DNA of 64,000 nucleotides from Alsobacter sp046349155 (GTDB taxonomy: Bacteria; Pseudomonadota; Alphaproteobacteria; Rhizobiales; Beijerinckiaceae). Made by a program: the position numbers and the translations under genes. The stretch covers positions 124,001 to 188,000 of the forward strand of contig JAXMCW010000001.1 in assembly GCA_046349155.1 (NCBI GenBank), written 5' to 3'. The notes below the pieces were generated by a model, which searched no databases, was not told the origin of the DNA, and was given only the letters and a program-made list of their open reading frames with translations. Below are positions 1 to 8,154 of the stretch, piece after piece; within the stretch, counting starts at the first letter, position 1; the number at the start of each line of letters is the position of its first letter.

Positions 1-813
1 GAGGTCGGGCTCGTGGCGCTCGCCATGACCTTCGTCATCATCACCGGCGGCATCGACCTCTCGGTGGGCTCGATCCTCGGCCTCACCGCGATCCTGCTGG
101 GCGTGTTCTGGAAGAACGTGGGCCTGCCGCTGCCCGCGGCGATCCTCGCGGCCATGGCCTGCGGCACGCTGGCCGGGTTCGCCAATGGCTGGGTCATCAC
201 GCGCTTCCGGGTGCCTCCGCTGATCACGACGCTCGCCACGCTCGCCCTCTATCGCGGCCTCGCCGAGGGCATCAGCCAGGCGCGCTCAGTGCGCGGCTAT
301 CCCGAGTGGTTCTTCTTCCTCGGCCAGGGCGAGATCCTGGGCGTGCCGGTGCAGCTCTGGATCCTGGTCGTCGCGACGCTCGTCGCCGCGATCGTGCTCG
401 GCAAGACGCGGGCGGGCTACGCCACCTACGCGATCGGCGCCAACGAGACGGCGGCGCGCTTCTCCGGCGTCAGGGTCGACGCGGCCAAGCTCTGGATCTA
501 CGGCGCGGCGGGCTTCCTCTCGGCCGTCGCCGCCGTCATCTTCGTGTCCCGAGTCACCACCACCCGCTCCGACATGGGCACCGGCATCGAGCTCGACGTC
601 ATCACGGCGGTCGTGCTCGGCGGCACCAGCATCTTCGGCGGCAAGGGCACGATCGTCGGCACCATTCTCGGTCTCGTCCTCATCCAGGCCCTGAAGAACG
701 GGCTCGCGCTCTCGGGCGTGAAGGGCGACGGGACCATCGTCGTCATCGGGGCAGTGCTCATCCTGGCGCTTCTAGCCGGCACGCTGCTCGATCGAAACAG
801 GGGCGGAACATGA
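1..813 (+). CDS. Sugar ABC transporter permease, RbsC/FrcC type (5' end outside window)
   Basis: Inner-membrane permease of a CUT2-type (ribose-like) sugar ABC importer. The reading frame is open from base 1, so the true start lies upstream; 270 residues are visible. The family hallmark TGGIDLSVGS is present near the visible N-terminus, followed by alternating hydrophobic segments, the conserved ANETAARFSGV loop and the VLGGTSIFGGKGT motif near the C-terminus. Its periplasmic binding protein follows 71 nt downstream, so the two form one operon, and the ATPase is presumably upstream. A family member with its own binding protein of RhaS/LsrB type suggests rhamnose or a similar sugar, but the substrate cannot be read from the permease. 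Confidence 0.93.
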   Translation, partial: EVGLVALAMTFVIITGGIDLSVGSILGLTAILLGVFWKNVGLPLPAAILAAMACGTLAGFANGWVITRFRVPPLITTLATLALYRGLAEGISQARSVRGYPEWFFFLGQGEILGVPVQLWILVVATLVAAIVLGKTRAGYATYAIGANETAARFSGVRVDAAKLWIYGAAGFLSAVAAVIFVSRVTTTRSDMGTGIELDVITAVVLGGTSIFGGKGTIVGTILGLVLIQALKNGLALSGVKGDGTIVVIGAVLILALLAGTLLDRNRGGT

Positions 814-884
814 CAAGCCGGTTCCGCAGCGCACGTCCGCCCCGGAATGCGGGACCACAAAGCCAAAACGCTGGAGGAAGCATC

Positions 885-1988
885 ATGATCAAGACCACCC
901 TGGCCGGGGCCTTCGCCCTGGCCCTCCTGGGCGGGACCGCCTCGGCCGCCACCTGGACCGGCGGCGACGACCTGCCGACGAGCCCGCTCGCCTGCGACGC
1001 CACTCCCGCGGCCGCAGCGGCCAAGCCCTATGACGGCGGCAGCCCCACCGGCGCGCCCGACCGCAAGGGCAAGCCGATCAAGATCGTCGACGTGCCGAAG
1101 CTGATCGGCATCGGCTACTTCAACGCCACCTCGAAGGGCATCGCCGACGCCGCCAAGGAACTCGGCAACGTCTCGGCCAAGACGGACGGCCCGACCAAGG
1201 CCAATATCGACGAGCAGATCACCTTCATCGACAACTACATCACCTCGGGCGTCGACGGCATCCTGTTCGCCGCCAACGATCCCGTGGCGATCGCGCCGGT
1301 GCTGAAGAAGGCCCTCTCCAAGGGCATCAACGTCGTCGGCTACGACGCGAACTCCACGCCGGACGCGCGCCAGTGGTTCGTCAACCAGGCGCAGTTCAAC
1401 GGCATCGCCAAGGCGCTCGTCGACAACATGGCCAAGGAGGCCGGCGAGGACGCGGGCGTCGCCATCGTCACCTCGACCTTCACCACGCCCAACCAGGCGC
1501 GCTGGATCGCCGAGATGGCCGCCTATGCCGAGAAGTGCCACCCCAAGTTGAAGTGGCTGGAGACGGTCGAGGCGCAGGAGGACAACAACCTGTCCTTCAA
1601 CCAGGCGACCACGCTGATCAACAAGCACGGCGACAAGCTGAAGGGCATCTTCGGCATGACCTCCGTTGCCACGCCGGCCTCGGCCGAGGCCGTGTCGCAG
1701 GCCAAGCAGTGCGGCAAGATCGCCGTTGTCGGCCTCGCCACCCCGAACGCCATGAAGCCCTATGTCGGCAATGGCTGCGTCAAGTCCGTGGTGCTGTGGA
1801 ACCCGGTCGACCTCGGCTACGCCGCCGCGCAGGTGCTGCGGGCCGTCGCCGACGGCACGCTGAAGGCCGGCGACACCAAGGTGAAGGCCGGCAAGCTCGG
1901 CGAGCTGCAGGTCATCAATGGCAGCGAGATCCTGCTCGGCGCGCCCTACACCTTCACCAAGGACAATATCGGCGGCTTCGACTTCTGA
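885..1988 (+). CDS. Sugar ABC transporter periplasmic substrate-binding protein, RhaS/LsrB-like
   Basis: Periplasmic sugar-binding component for the permease just upstream (367 residues). A classical signal peptide is visible (MIKTTLAGAFALALLGG, cleavage near TASA-ATW). The body has the type 1 periplasmic-binding fold pattern of the RhaS/LsrB group: a repeated 'VDGILFAANDP' and 'INVVGYDANS' pattern and the late 'VVLWNPVDLGYA' stretch. The ATG at 885 is preceded by GGAGG at about 873. A strong hairpin terminator follows the stop. The ligand is not determined; rhamnose, autoinducer-2-like or another pentose or deoxyhexose are possible by family. Confidence 0.9.
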   Translation: MIKTTLAGAFALALLGGTASAATWTGGDDLPTSPLACDATPAAAAAKPYDGGSPTGAPDRKGKPIKIVDVPKLIGIGYFNATSKGIADAAKELGNVSAKTDGPTKANIDEQITFIDNYITSGVDGILFAANDPVAIAPVLKKALSKGINVVGYDANSTPDARQWFVNQAQFNGIAKALVDNMAKEAGEDAGVAIVTSTFTTPNQARWIAEMAAYAEKCHPKLKWLETVEAQEDNNLSFNQATTLINKHGDKLKGIFGMTSVATPASAEAVSQAKQCGKIAVVGLATPNAMKPYVGNGCVKSVVLWNPVDLGYAAAQVLRAVADGTLKAGDTKVKAGKLGELQVINGSEILLGAPYTFTKDNIGGFDF

Positions 1989-2014
1989 TCGGACCTGTCG
2001 CATCCATGAGACCG

Positions 2015-2042
2015 GACGGCGGCCCCCAGGGGCCGCCGTCTT
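2015..2042 (+). terminator. Hairpin terminator after the sugar-binding protein gene
   Basis: A perfect 10-bp stem GACGGCGGCC (2015-2024) and GGCCGCCGTC (2031-2040) with a six-base loop starts 27 nt after the stop of the binding-protein gene. Only a short TT follows, so it is a G+C-rich hairpin with a weak U tract. Confidence 0.6.
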
Positions 2043-2133
2043 GCGTGTGGGGCAGGCGCGTCCGGGCCGGCTCCCAACCGTCAGGCGCGCGGCGACGAGG
2101 TCGGGCGCGAGCCGTCGTCGCCATGCCCAACGC

Positions 2134-2252
2134 GTCATTGCGATGAGCGTCGCGACGAAGCAATCCGGAGAACGCCCGGAAGAGGACGGGTTTGCGTCCT
2201 TCGGCTCCCGATGACGGCCAGGGAGCGGTTCCGTCAGGTCGGAAAAAGTCTC
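2134..2252. repeat. Copy A of an interspersed palindromic repeat
   Basis: The stretch begins GTCATTGCGATGAGCGTCGCGACGAAGCAATCC (first 20 bases sufficient to recognise it) and ends with GGTTCCGTCAGGTCGGAAAAAG. Both ends recur in other intergenic gaps of this window (32627-32742, inverted at 33255-33325, and 50995-51106), with shorter relatives at 10919 and 46882. It lies between convergent genes and is non-coding; reverse translation of the copies gives similar spurious peptides, which is how the family can also be seen. Confidence 0.75.
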
Positions 2253-2278
2253 TCGCGGGGAGGCCGATCGCCCGCCTC

Positions 2279-3253
2279 TCACCCCACCAGATGGCGCGGC
2301 TTGCCCGCCACGTAGAGCGCGATGTTCTCGAAGAGCTGGTCGACCAGGCTCTGCACGGCCTCGCGGCTCGCCCAGGCGACATGCGGCGTGAGGATGAAGT
2401 CGGGCCGGTGCATCAGCCGCATGAAGGGGTGGTTTGCGGGCGGCGGCTCCACCGAAACCACGTCGAAGGCGGCCCCGGCGATCTGGCCGGTCTCCAGCGC
2501 CACGGCCAGGTCCTCCTCGTTGACGAGCCCGCCGCGGGCCGTGTTCACGATGAGCGGCCGCCGCGCCATGGCGGCGAATTCAGGCGCCGCGATCATGTCC
2601 TTCGAGGCCGGCGTCAGGGGAGCGTGCAGCGTGATCACGTCGGCGACGCGGATCACCTCCTCGAAGGGCGTGTAGAGCGGGCCCATGCCCTCGACGCCCT
2701 TGTAGGTGGAGAAGAGCACGCGCATGCCGAAGGCCTCGCCGAGCCTGGCGACCGCCTTGCCCAGCACGCCGTCGCCGATCACGCCGAGCGTCGAGCCCGC
2801 GAGATCGTGGATCGGGTAGTCGAAGTAGCAGAACTGGTTGGCCTCCTGCCAGCGGCCGCGCGCGACGCTCTCCTGGTAGGCAACGATGCTGCGCCGCAGC
2901 GCCAGGATGAGCGCGAAGGTGTGCTCCGGCACGGTGTTGACGGCGTAGCCGCGGATGTTGCACACGCCGACGCCCCGCGCCGTGCAGGCCGCGACGTCGA
3001 CGATGTTGGTGCCCGTCGCCGCGACGGCGACGAGGCGCAGCCGCGGGGCGGCCGCCACGCTCGCCGCGCTGACCGGCACCTTGTTGGTGATGACGATGTC
3101 GGCCCCCGCGATCCGCCCGGCCACCTCGCCCGGCGCGGTCTTCTGGTGCACCGTCAGCCGGTGGGCGAAGGGCAGAGCCGGAATCACGATCTCGGGCGGG
3201 ACCGTCTCGGCGTCGAGGAAGACGATCTCGAGCGGCGTGGCGCTGGCGGTCAT
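2279..3253 (-). CDS. D-2-hydroxyacid dehydrogenase (NAD-dependent, glycerate/hydroxypyruvate type)
   Basis: Cytosolic NAD(P)-dependent reductase of 2-keto acids, 324 residues, a normal length for the family. The nucleotide-binding motif GVIGDGVLG sits at residues 157-165, and the catalytic triad is intact: Arg240 in NTARGG, Glu269 in SVEP and His291 in TPHVAW. The ATG at 3253 is preferred because MTASATPLEIVFLDAE aligns with the usual start and GGGAG lies just upstream; an open frame continues 30 codons further up. It is convergent with the sugar ABC genes and may act on glycerate, glyoxylate or hydroxypyruvate; the exact substrate is inferred only from the family. Confidence 0.88.
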   Translation of the reverse strand: MTASATPLEIVFLDAETVPPEIVIPALPFAHRLTVHQKTAPGEVAGRIAGADIVITNKVPVSAASVAAAPRLRLVAVAATGTNIVDVAACTARGVGVCNIRGYAVNTVPEHTFALILALRRSIVAYQESVARGRWQEANQFCYFDYPIHDLAGSTLGVIGDGVLGKAVARLGEAFGMRVLFSTYKGVEGMGPLYTPFEEVIRVADVITLHAPLTPASKDMIAAPEFAAMARRPLIVNTARGGLVNEEDLAVALETGQIAGAAFDVVSVEPPPANHPFMRLMHRPDFILTPHVAWASREAVQSLVDQLFENIALYVAGKPRHLVG

Positions 3254-3403
3254 GGCATCTCGCTCCCGGGCTTCTTGCGTCCTTCTCCCGGCGGCGGTGC
3301 AGGCCGCGCCCCCGCGAAGGCCCGGGGATGCTAGCAAAGCCACGGCGCCCCGGATGATCGCAGGGGCGACCCCGTCCGGTCTGGTTGCGGCGTGCGCGCG
3401 GGT

Positions 3404-4336
3404 TCAGAAGGTCGGGAAGAGCGCCTGGATCTGGAAGCGCATGCTCCAGTTCGGGCCGCTGTCGGGCTTCACCACGTTGTAGAAGCCCTGGATCTGCGCG
3501 TTGACCGGCAGCTTGCCGATCTTGAACAGCCGGCCGAAGCCGCCGCCGATCGGCACCGTCCACTTGTCACCCGGGGAGGCCAGCCAGTTGGCGGTGATGA
3601 TGGGGGAGGTCGTCAGGTACCAGCCGTGCGGCAGGTTGTAGTTGAGGAAGGGCTGGACCAGCAATTGGTTGACGCGCTGGTTCTGCGTGCCGGCCCAGAT
3701 GTTGTTGACGAGCGCCCCGTAGACCCAGGGTCCGTCGATCCGCAGCACCACCGCCGAGGGCCCGCCGCCCCACTTGTTGACGCCGAGCGTCTTGTCCGTC
3801 GCCGTTGGCAGCCAGAGGACGGGACCGACGCCCCAGATGATCTTGCCGGGCTCGGCCGGAGACAGGAAGAACGAGGGCTGGATGTTGCCGAGGCCGGCCT
3901 CGCTGCCCAGCGTCGGCGACAGCTGCGGCTGCCAGATCAGCGGCGTCACCCAGCGGGTGATCAGGTTCCATTCCGGCGTGAGCTTGAACGGCACCACGGG
4001 CTGGATGTTGAGCACGTTCTGCGTCCGGCTATAGGGCCCATAGCCGAAGTTGGTGTTGTTCTGGAAGGGCAGGCTGATGAGGTTCGCCACGGGGTTCTGG
4101 GCGGCCTCGCGCAGCTTGTCGGTGCTGTCGGCCCCGGCTCCGCCGGAGGCCGGCTCGCCCGCCTGGCCGGGCTGCGCGGCGGCGGCCCCGGCCTTCGTCT
4201 TCGTCGCGTTCGCCTTCGTCTTGGCCGGGATCGTCTTGGCGGGCTGCGCCGGCGCGGGCGTCTGGGCCTCGGACGTCGCCGGCAGGAGGAACGCGGCCAG
4301 GAGAGCGGCGGTCGCGGCGGTGACGAATCTTGCCAT
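3404..4336 (-). CDS. Putative outer-membrane beta-barrel protein ('neuromedin U'-annotated family)
   Basis: A secreted protein of 310 residues. Residues 1-24 form a signal peptide (MARFVTAATAALLAAFLLPA, cleavage near TSEA-QTP). A low-complexity Ala/Lys/Pro-rich linker (about 25-70) follows. The rest alternates aromatic and polar residues in short strands (for example LIWQPQLSPTLG and VYGALVNNIWAG) and ends in a C-terminal phenylalanine (FPTF), typical of outer-membrane barrels. Proteins of this kind are often auto-annotated 'neuromedin U' or 'transporter'; no experimental function is known to me. It is divergent from chaB and separated from the dehydrogenase by about 150 nt. Confidence 0.72.
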   Translation of the reverse strand: MARFVTAATAALLAAFLLPATSEAQTPAPAQPAKTIPAKTKANATKTKAGAAAAQPGQAGEPASGGAGADSTDKLREAAQNPVANLISLPFQNNTNFGYGPYSRTQNVLNIQPVVPFKLTPEWNLITRWVTPLIWQPQLSPTLGSEAGLGNIQPSFFLSPAEPGKIIWGVGPVLWLPTATDKTLGVNKWGGGPSAVVLRIDGPWVYGALVNNIWAGTQNQRVNQLLVQPFLNYNLPHGWYLTTSPIITANWLASPGDKWTVPIGGGFGRLFKIGKLPVNAQIQGFYNVVKPDSGPNWSMRFQIQALFPTF

Positions 4337-4505
4337 GTGGAACGCCCCTCTGCGCGATGGTCGGCAGCGAGGCTAGGCAGGCCCCGGCGGCGCGACTTGC
4401 CCCTTTGGGCCAGCGGTGCAGATTGGAGGACCTTGTTGCCTAATGGCCACGCCCGAGCTTGCCGGGCCCGGGCGAGGCGGCGGGAGGAGAGCGGCAGGAG
4501 GAGCC

Positions 4506-4712
4506 ATGCCCTACCGTCACGTCGACGACCTGCCGCCGGCCGTGCGCGACCACCTGCCGCCCCATGCGCAGGCGATCTTCCTCGCCGCCTTCAACAGCGC
4601 CTGGGAGGCCCATGCCGGCGAGCCCGACGTGGAGGAGATCGCCTTCCGGATCGCCTGGGCGGCGGTGAAGCGAACATTCCGCAAGGTCGGGGATCGCTGG
4701 GCGCCGCGCTGA
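4506..4712 (+). CDS. chaB: ChaB family protein
   Basis: A 68-residue protein with the ChaB signature: the N-terminal pattern 'DLPPAVRDHLPPHAQAIF' followed by 'AFNSAWE', and the C-terminal 'EEIAFRIAWAAVKRTF..VGDRW'. Full family length is about 60-80 residues, so the gene is complete. The ATG at 4506 is chosen because GGCAGGAGGA lies just upstream; an open frame extends 30 codons further but has no such site. ChaB is linked by name to cation transport in E. coli, but its molecular role is not established. It stands alone here, without chaA or chaC. Confidence 0.85.
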   Translation: MPYRHVDDLPPAVRDHLPPHAQAIFLAAFNSAWEAHAGEPDVEEIAFRIAWAAVKRTFRKVGDRWAPR

Positions 4713-4739
4713 GATGGACGGCCGGCGTGGCTCAGCCTG

Positions 4740-5459
4740 TCAAGACTCCGCTTCGGCGCGTGCCGCACTCTCCTCCGGCGGATGGTTTTCGCCAATGGAC
4801 AGGGCGCAGATGCGGGAGAGATGGACCAAGGGCAGCCCCGTCTCGCTCGCCCAGGCGTTGAACCGGGCCTGCACCGCCGCGAGGTCGCGCCGGGAGGATG
4901 GCGGGTCCGCGATGGCCAGCCCCGCGTCGCGCAGGCAGGCGACGACGTCCTGCGAGAGCACGAAGGCGTCCCAGCCCAGGAAGCGCAGCAGCATCTGGCC
5001 GGTCCGCCCCCCGAGCCGGCTCCCGCTCTTGGCGAGGGCCGCCATCAGGCCCACCTGGTCGGTGGCCGGCCAGCCGGCCAGGAACCGGCCGAAGGAGCCG
5101 TGCGCGGAAGCGACGTCACGCACGAAGAGCGCATTGCCGCGCACCGAGGCGATCTTGCCGGGATGGCGTACGATCCGCGTGTCGCGCAGGCGCTCCTCCC
5201 AGAACTCGTCCGGCTGGAAGGCGAGGGCCGCCGGCTCGAAGCCGAGGAAGGCCTCCTCGAAGCCCGGCCATTTCGCCTCGATGACGCTCCAGGAGAAGCC
5301 GGTGCAGAAGACGCGCCTCGCCATCTCGGCCAGCACGCGGTCGTCCGCGAGCGCCGCCACGGCCTCGCGCGCGGGCGGCGGAGGAAGCAGCGCGGCCAGC
5401 GCCTGCGCACCGCCCTTGCGCCGCTCGGCGCGGGCACGAATCACGTCGAAAGAACCCAT
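4740..5459 (-). CDS. DNA-3-methyladenine glycosylase I family protein
   Basis: A base-excision repair glycosylase of the Tag superfamily (239 residues from ATG 5459; an ATG at 5474 would add five). The family core is visible as 'CTGFSWSVIEAKWPGFEEAF' (residues about 53-72) and the later helical region with 'GRTGQMLLRFLG'. Unlike E. coli Tag there is no N-terminal Cys with a downstream His, and no C-terminal HxxxC, so the zinc-binding site is missing; this is seen in a separate Tag-like subfamily. GGAG nine bases before 5459 supports that start. It is divergent from the TAXI gene. Confidence 0.8.
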   Translation of the reverse strand: MGSFDVIRARAERRKGGAQALAALLPPPPAREAVAALADDRVLAEMARRVFCTGFSWSVIEAKWPGFEEAFLGFEPAALAFQPDEFWEERLRDTRIVRHPGKIASVRGNALFVRDVASAHGSFGRFLAGWPATDQVGLMAALAKSGSRLGGRTGQMLLRFLGWDAFVLSQDVVACLRDAGLAIADPPSSRRDLAAVQARFNAWASETGLPLVHLSRICALSIGENHPPEESAARAEAES

Positions 5460-5549
5460 GACGGACTTCTCCATGACGGCCTTCGCCTACCGGCGCCCCC
5501 GCAGGGTGGCGCGCCGGACCGGCGCGGGCAAGAGACAGGCGCGGACCCC

Positions 5550-6884
5550 ATGAGACACGCCAAAGGCGGCATCCTGATCCTGCTTCTCCTCGCGATCCTG
5601 GGCGGCCTCGTCGCCTATGGCTACCACAAGCTCACGCAGGTCTTCGTGATCCGCGTGGCGACGGGGCCGTCCGGCTCGTTCGGCGCGCAGTTTGCGACCT
5701 CCCTCGTCCATCTCGTCGCGCTGGACCATCCGCGGGTGCGGATCTCCTCGACCGCGACCGCGAGCGACAGTGACGCGCTCAAGGCGATCGACGAGGGCCG
5801 CGCCGACGTGGCCATCGCCCGAAGCGACGCGGGGCCCCCGAGCGGGCTCACCATCGCGGTGCTTCGCCACGACGCGGCGCTGTTCATCGTGCCGCATACC
5901 TCGAAGGCGGACAGCGTCCCTGGCCTTCGCGGCGAGGCGCTCGCCATCGTGGGCACCTCTCCGCACGACGCGGCGCTGCTGGACGTGATCACCAAGGAAT
6001 ACGGCCTCACCCTGCACGCCGCTCCCGTCGCCATGGCGCCCGAGGACATCGCGGAGGCGCTGAAGGCCAAGACGATCCAGGGCGTCTTCGTCGTGGCCGC
6101 GCCCTCGGGCAAGACCATGAACGCGGTCCTGGCTGCCGTGCGCAAGGGCGGCGGCGGGCAGCCCAAGGTGATCCAGGTCGACCTCGCCGACACGATCGTG
6201 AAGCGCAACCACCTGCTCGAATCCGTCGACCTGCCCAAGGGCGTGCTGCAGGGCCAGCCTCCCCTGCCGGACGACGACGGCTCCACGCTCGGCGTCTCCA
6301 CGCGGCTGTTCGGCACGTCGAGGATGCCCGAGGCCGTCGCGGCGGAACTGACGCGGATGCTGCTCACCGACAAGCCGAAGGTCGCCGCGCTGCTGCCCTC
6401 CTCCTCGATCATCGAGCCGCCGGAGACCGACAAGCTCAACGCCTCGCTGCCCATCCACCCGGGCACGTCGGACTACCTGACGGGCAACCAGCCGAGCCTC
6501 AGCGACGAGGCGCAGAACGCGCTCTACTGGGTCGGCATCGTCGGCAGCCTCATGGCGTCCTGCGCGGCGGGCCTCGCCGCCCTGTGGCGCAAGCTCGCGC
6601 CCCGGCGGCCGGAGGCGACGCTCAAGATGCTCGACCTCTGGGTCGCCGCCCGCGACGCCCCGGACGAGGCGGCGCTGGCGACCGTGGAGAGGGACATGGA
6701 CGCCATCGTGCAGGGCGCGATCCGGCGGCAGGCCGAGGGCAAGGACGACGAGGTGAACGCGGCGCTGCCCCTCATCGTCGGGCAGGTGCGGCGCGCCATC
6801 GACCGACGCCGGGACGAGATGGGCCTCGCCAAGGCGCCCCGCGCGGCAGGGAGGCTCGCCGAGAGCGAGTTCGGGCAGGCCTGA
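5550..6884 (+). CDS. Membrane-tethered TAXI family (TRAP-type) solute-binding protein
   Basis: A 444-residue protein. Residues 6-24 are a hydrophobic segment after a short basic start. Residues about 32-315 match the TAXI type of TRAP solute-binding protein (opening VIRVATGPSGSFG, then 'IDEGRADVAIARSD' and 'VPGLRGEALAIVG'). A second membrane segment at about 323-346 (NALYWVGIVGSLMASCAAGL) is followed by a charged tail of about 100 residues (347-444) predicted to be cytoplasmic. No TRAP membrane permease (DctQ/M) is nearby. Instead of soluble uptake it may be a tethered sensor or co-receptor; that part is inference. Confidence 0.8.
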   Translation: MRHAKGGILILLLLAILGGLVAYGYHKLTQVFVIRVATGPSGSFGAQFATSLVHLVALDHPRVRISSTATASDSDALKAIDEGRADVAIARSDAGPPSGLTIAVLRHDAALFIVPHTSKADSVPGLRGEALAIVGTSPHDAALLDVITKEYGLTLHAAPVAMAPEDIAEALKAKTIQGVFVVAAPSGKTMNAVLAAVRKGGGGQPKVIQVDLADTIVKRNHLLESVDLPKGVLQGQPPLPDDDGSTLGVSTRLFGTSRMPEAVAAELTRMLLTDKPKVAALLPSSSIIEPPETDKLNASLPIHPGTSDYLTGNQPSLSDEAQNALYWVGIVGSLMASCAAGLAALWRKLAPRRPEATLKMLDLWVAARDAPDEAALATVERDMDAIVQGAIRRQAEGKDDEVNAALPLIVGQVRRAIDRRRDEMGLAKAPRAAGRLAESEFGQA

Positions 6885-6975
6885 GGCCGCGCCGCGGCCT
6901 CGAGGCGCTCCTCGCATTGCCGGCCCAGTTGGGTAGGATCACCCTGCGGGGCATGGCCGTGCGCCCGCCTTTCGC

Positions 6976-8055
6976 ATGGATCGCCGAGACGCCGTGACCA
7001 CATCACCCCCTGCCCAGACCGGCGCGTCGCCGGCCGGCGACGCGCTTGCGGGCCTCGCCGCTCAGGACCTGCGCCGCCTCGTGGCGCGGATCGAGCGCGC
7101 GCCGCTCTATGCGCATGCCTATGCCTTCCATCTCAACATGCGCTTCGGCGGCTTCACCCCGGCCGACCTGGCGCGCTTCGCAGCCGCGCAGGGCCTGGCC
7201 GGCCTGAAGATCCATGTCGAGGACGGCGAGGCGGCCGCCCTGCTGCGCATGGATGCGGCCGCCCGCCGCCGTTTCCGCACGCTGTGCGAGGAGCTCGGGC
7301 TGCGCGTGGACGTCGAGACCAGCTCCACCGCCGTGCCCGTGCTGGCCGAGGCCATCGACGTGGCGCGCGACGTGGGGGCGGACATGGTGCGCTGCTATCC
7401 CCGCTATGCGGGGCCGGTCTCCTCGATCCTGCGCCGAGTCGTCGCCGACCTTCGCCAGCTCCGCGTCCTTGATCCCGCCGGGCGCCTGCTCTTCGCGCTG
7501 GAGCAGCACGAGGACCTCCGGTCGGAGGAGCTGGTGGCGATCCTGCGCGAGGTCGCCGACCCCCATTTGTCGCTGCTCTTCGACTTCGGCAACATGATCA
7601 ACGCCTACGAGACCCCGGAGCGGGCGCTCGGGGTGATGGCGGCGCACGTCACCGACGTCCACGTGAAGGACGTCGTCGTGGTGGAGGACCGCGGCGGCTG
7701 GGGCCACCGCGCCTGCCGCTCCGGCGAGGGAGAGATCGACTTCCACGGCCTGCTGGCCCGCCTCCTGCTGCTCGGCGACGAGGTCCCGCAGGTCCGCGCG
7801 ATCGCGCTGGAGGAGGAGAACGGCCTGTTCTGCCCGGCCTATCGCTTCCCGGGCGAGGCCCAGGACCCGGTCATCCCGGAGCGAGGGCCGAGCCTCACCG
7901 AACTTTCGGCCGAGGTCGACCTGCCGGCGCGGCTGGCGGCTGAGCGGGCGGACGCCGATCGCCAGGTCCTTCATGTCCGCGGCGTGCTTGCCGAGCTGAA
8001 GGCCGCCGCGCTGGGCCGCCTCTCCCTTTCCTCCCCGTCGCGATCCTCGGCCTAG
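6976..8055 (+). CDS. Xylose-isomerase-like TIM-barrel protein (sugar phosphate isomerase/epimerase)
   Basis: A 359-residue AP-endonuclease-2/xylose-isomerase-like barrel, an isomerase, epimerase or dehydratase acting on a sugar or polyol. Metal-binding candidates appear in the expected order: Glu176 (FALEQHED), Asp203 (LLFDFGN), His229 (DVHVKD) and Glu279/280 (ALEEENG). The first 30 residues are a low-complexity extension, so a later start cannot be excluded. It sits in the same direction as, and about 100 nt upstream of, the AroE paralogue, so both may belong to one catabolic unit for a cyclic polyol or acid. The substrate is unknown. Confidence 0.78.
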   Translation: MDRRDAVTTSPPAQTGASPAGDALAGLAAQDLRRLVARIERAPLYAHAYAFHLNMRFGGFTPADLARFAAAQGLAGLKIHVEDGEAAALLRMDAAARRRFRTLCEELGLRVDVETSSTAVPVLAEAIDVARDVGADMVRCYPRYAGPVSSILRRVVADLRQLRVLDPAGRLLFALEQHEDLRSEELVAILREVADPHLSLLFDFGNMINAYETPERALGVMAAHVTDVHVKDVVVVEDRGGWGHRACRSGEGEIDFHGLLARLLLLGDEVPQVRAIALEEENGLFCPAYRFPGEAQDPVIPERGPSLTELSAEVDLPARLAAERADADRQVLHVRGVLAELKAAALGRLSLSSPSRSSA

Positions 8056-8154
8056 GCCCTCGCTGAGTCCTCGACTTCCGGCCCCAGCGGGCCGAGCATG
8101 CGTGCGCAGGCAGGCGCGAGACCTGCCGGGCTTCGGCGCTGACGGGAGGACGGC

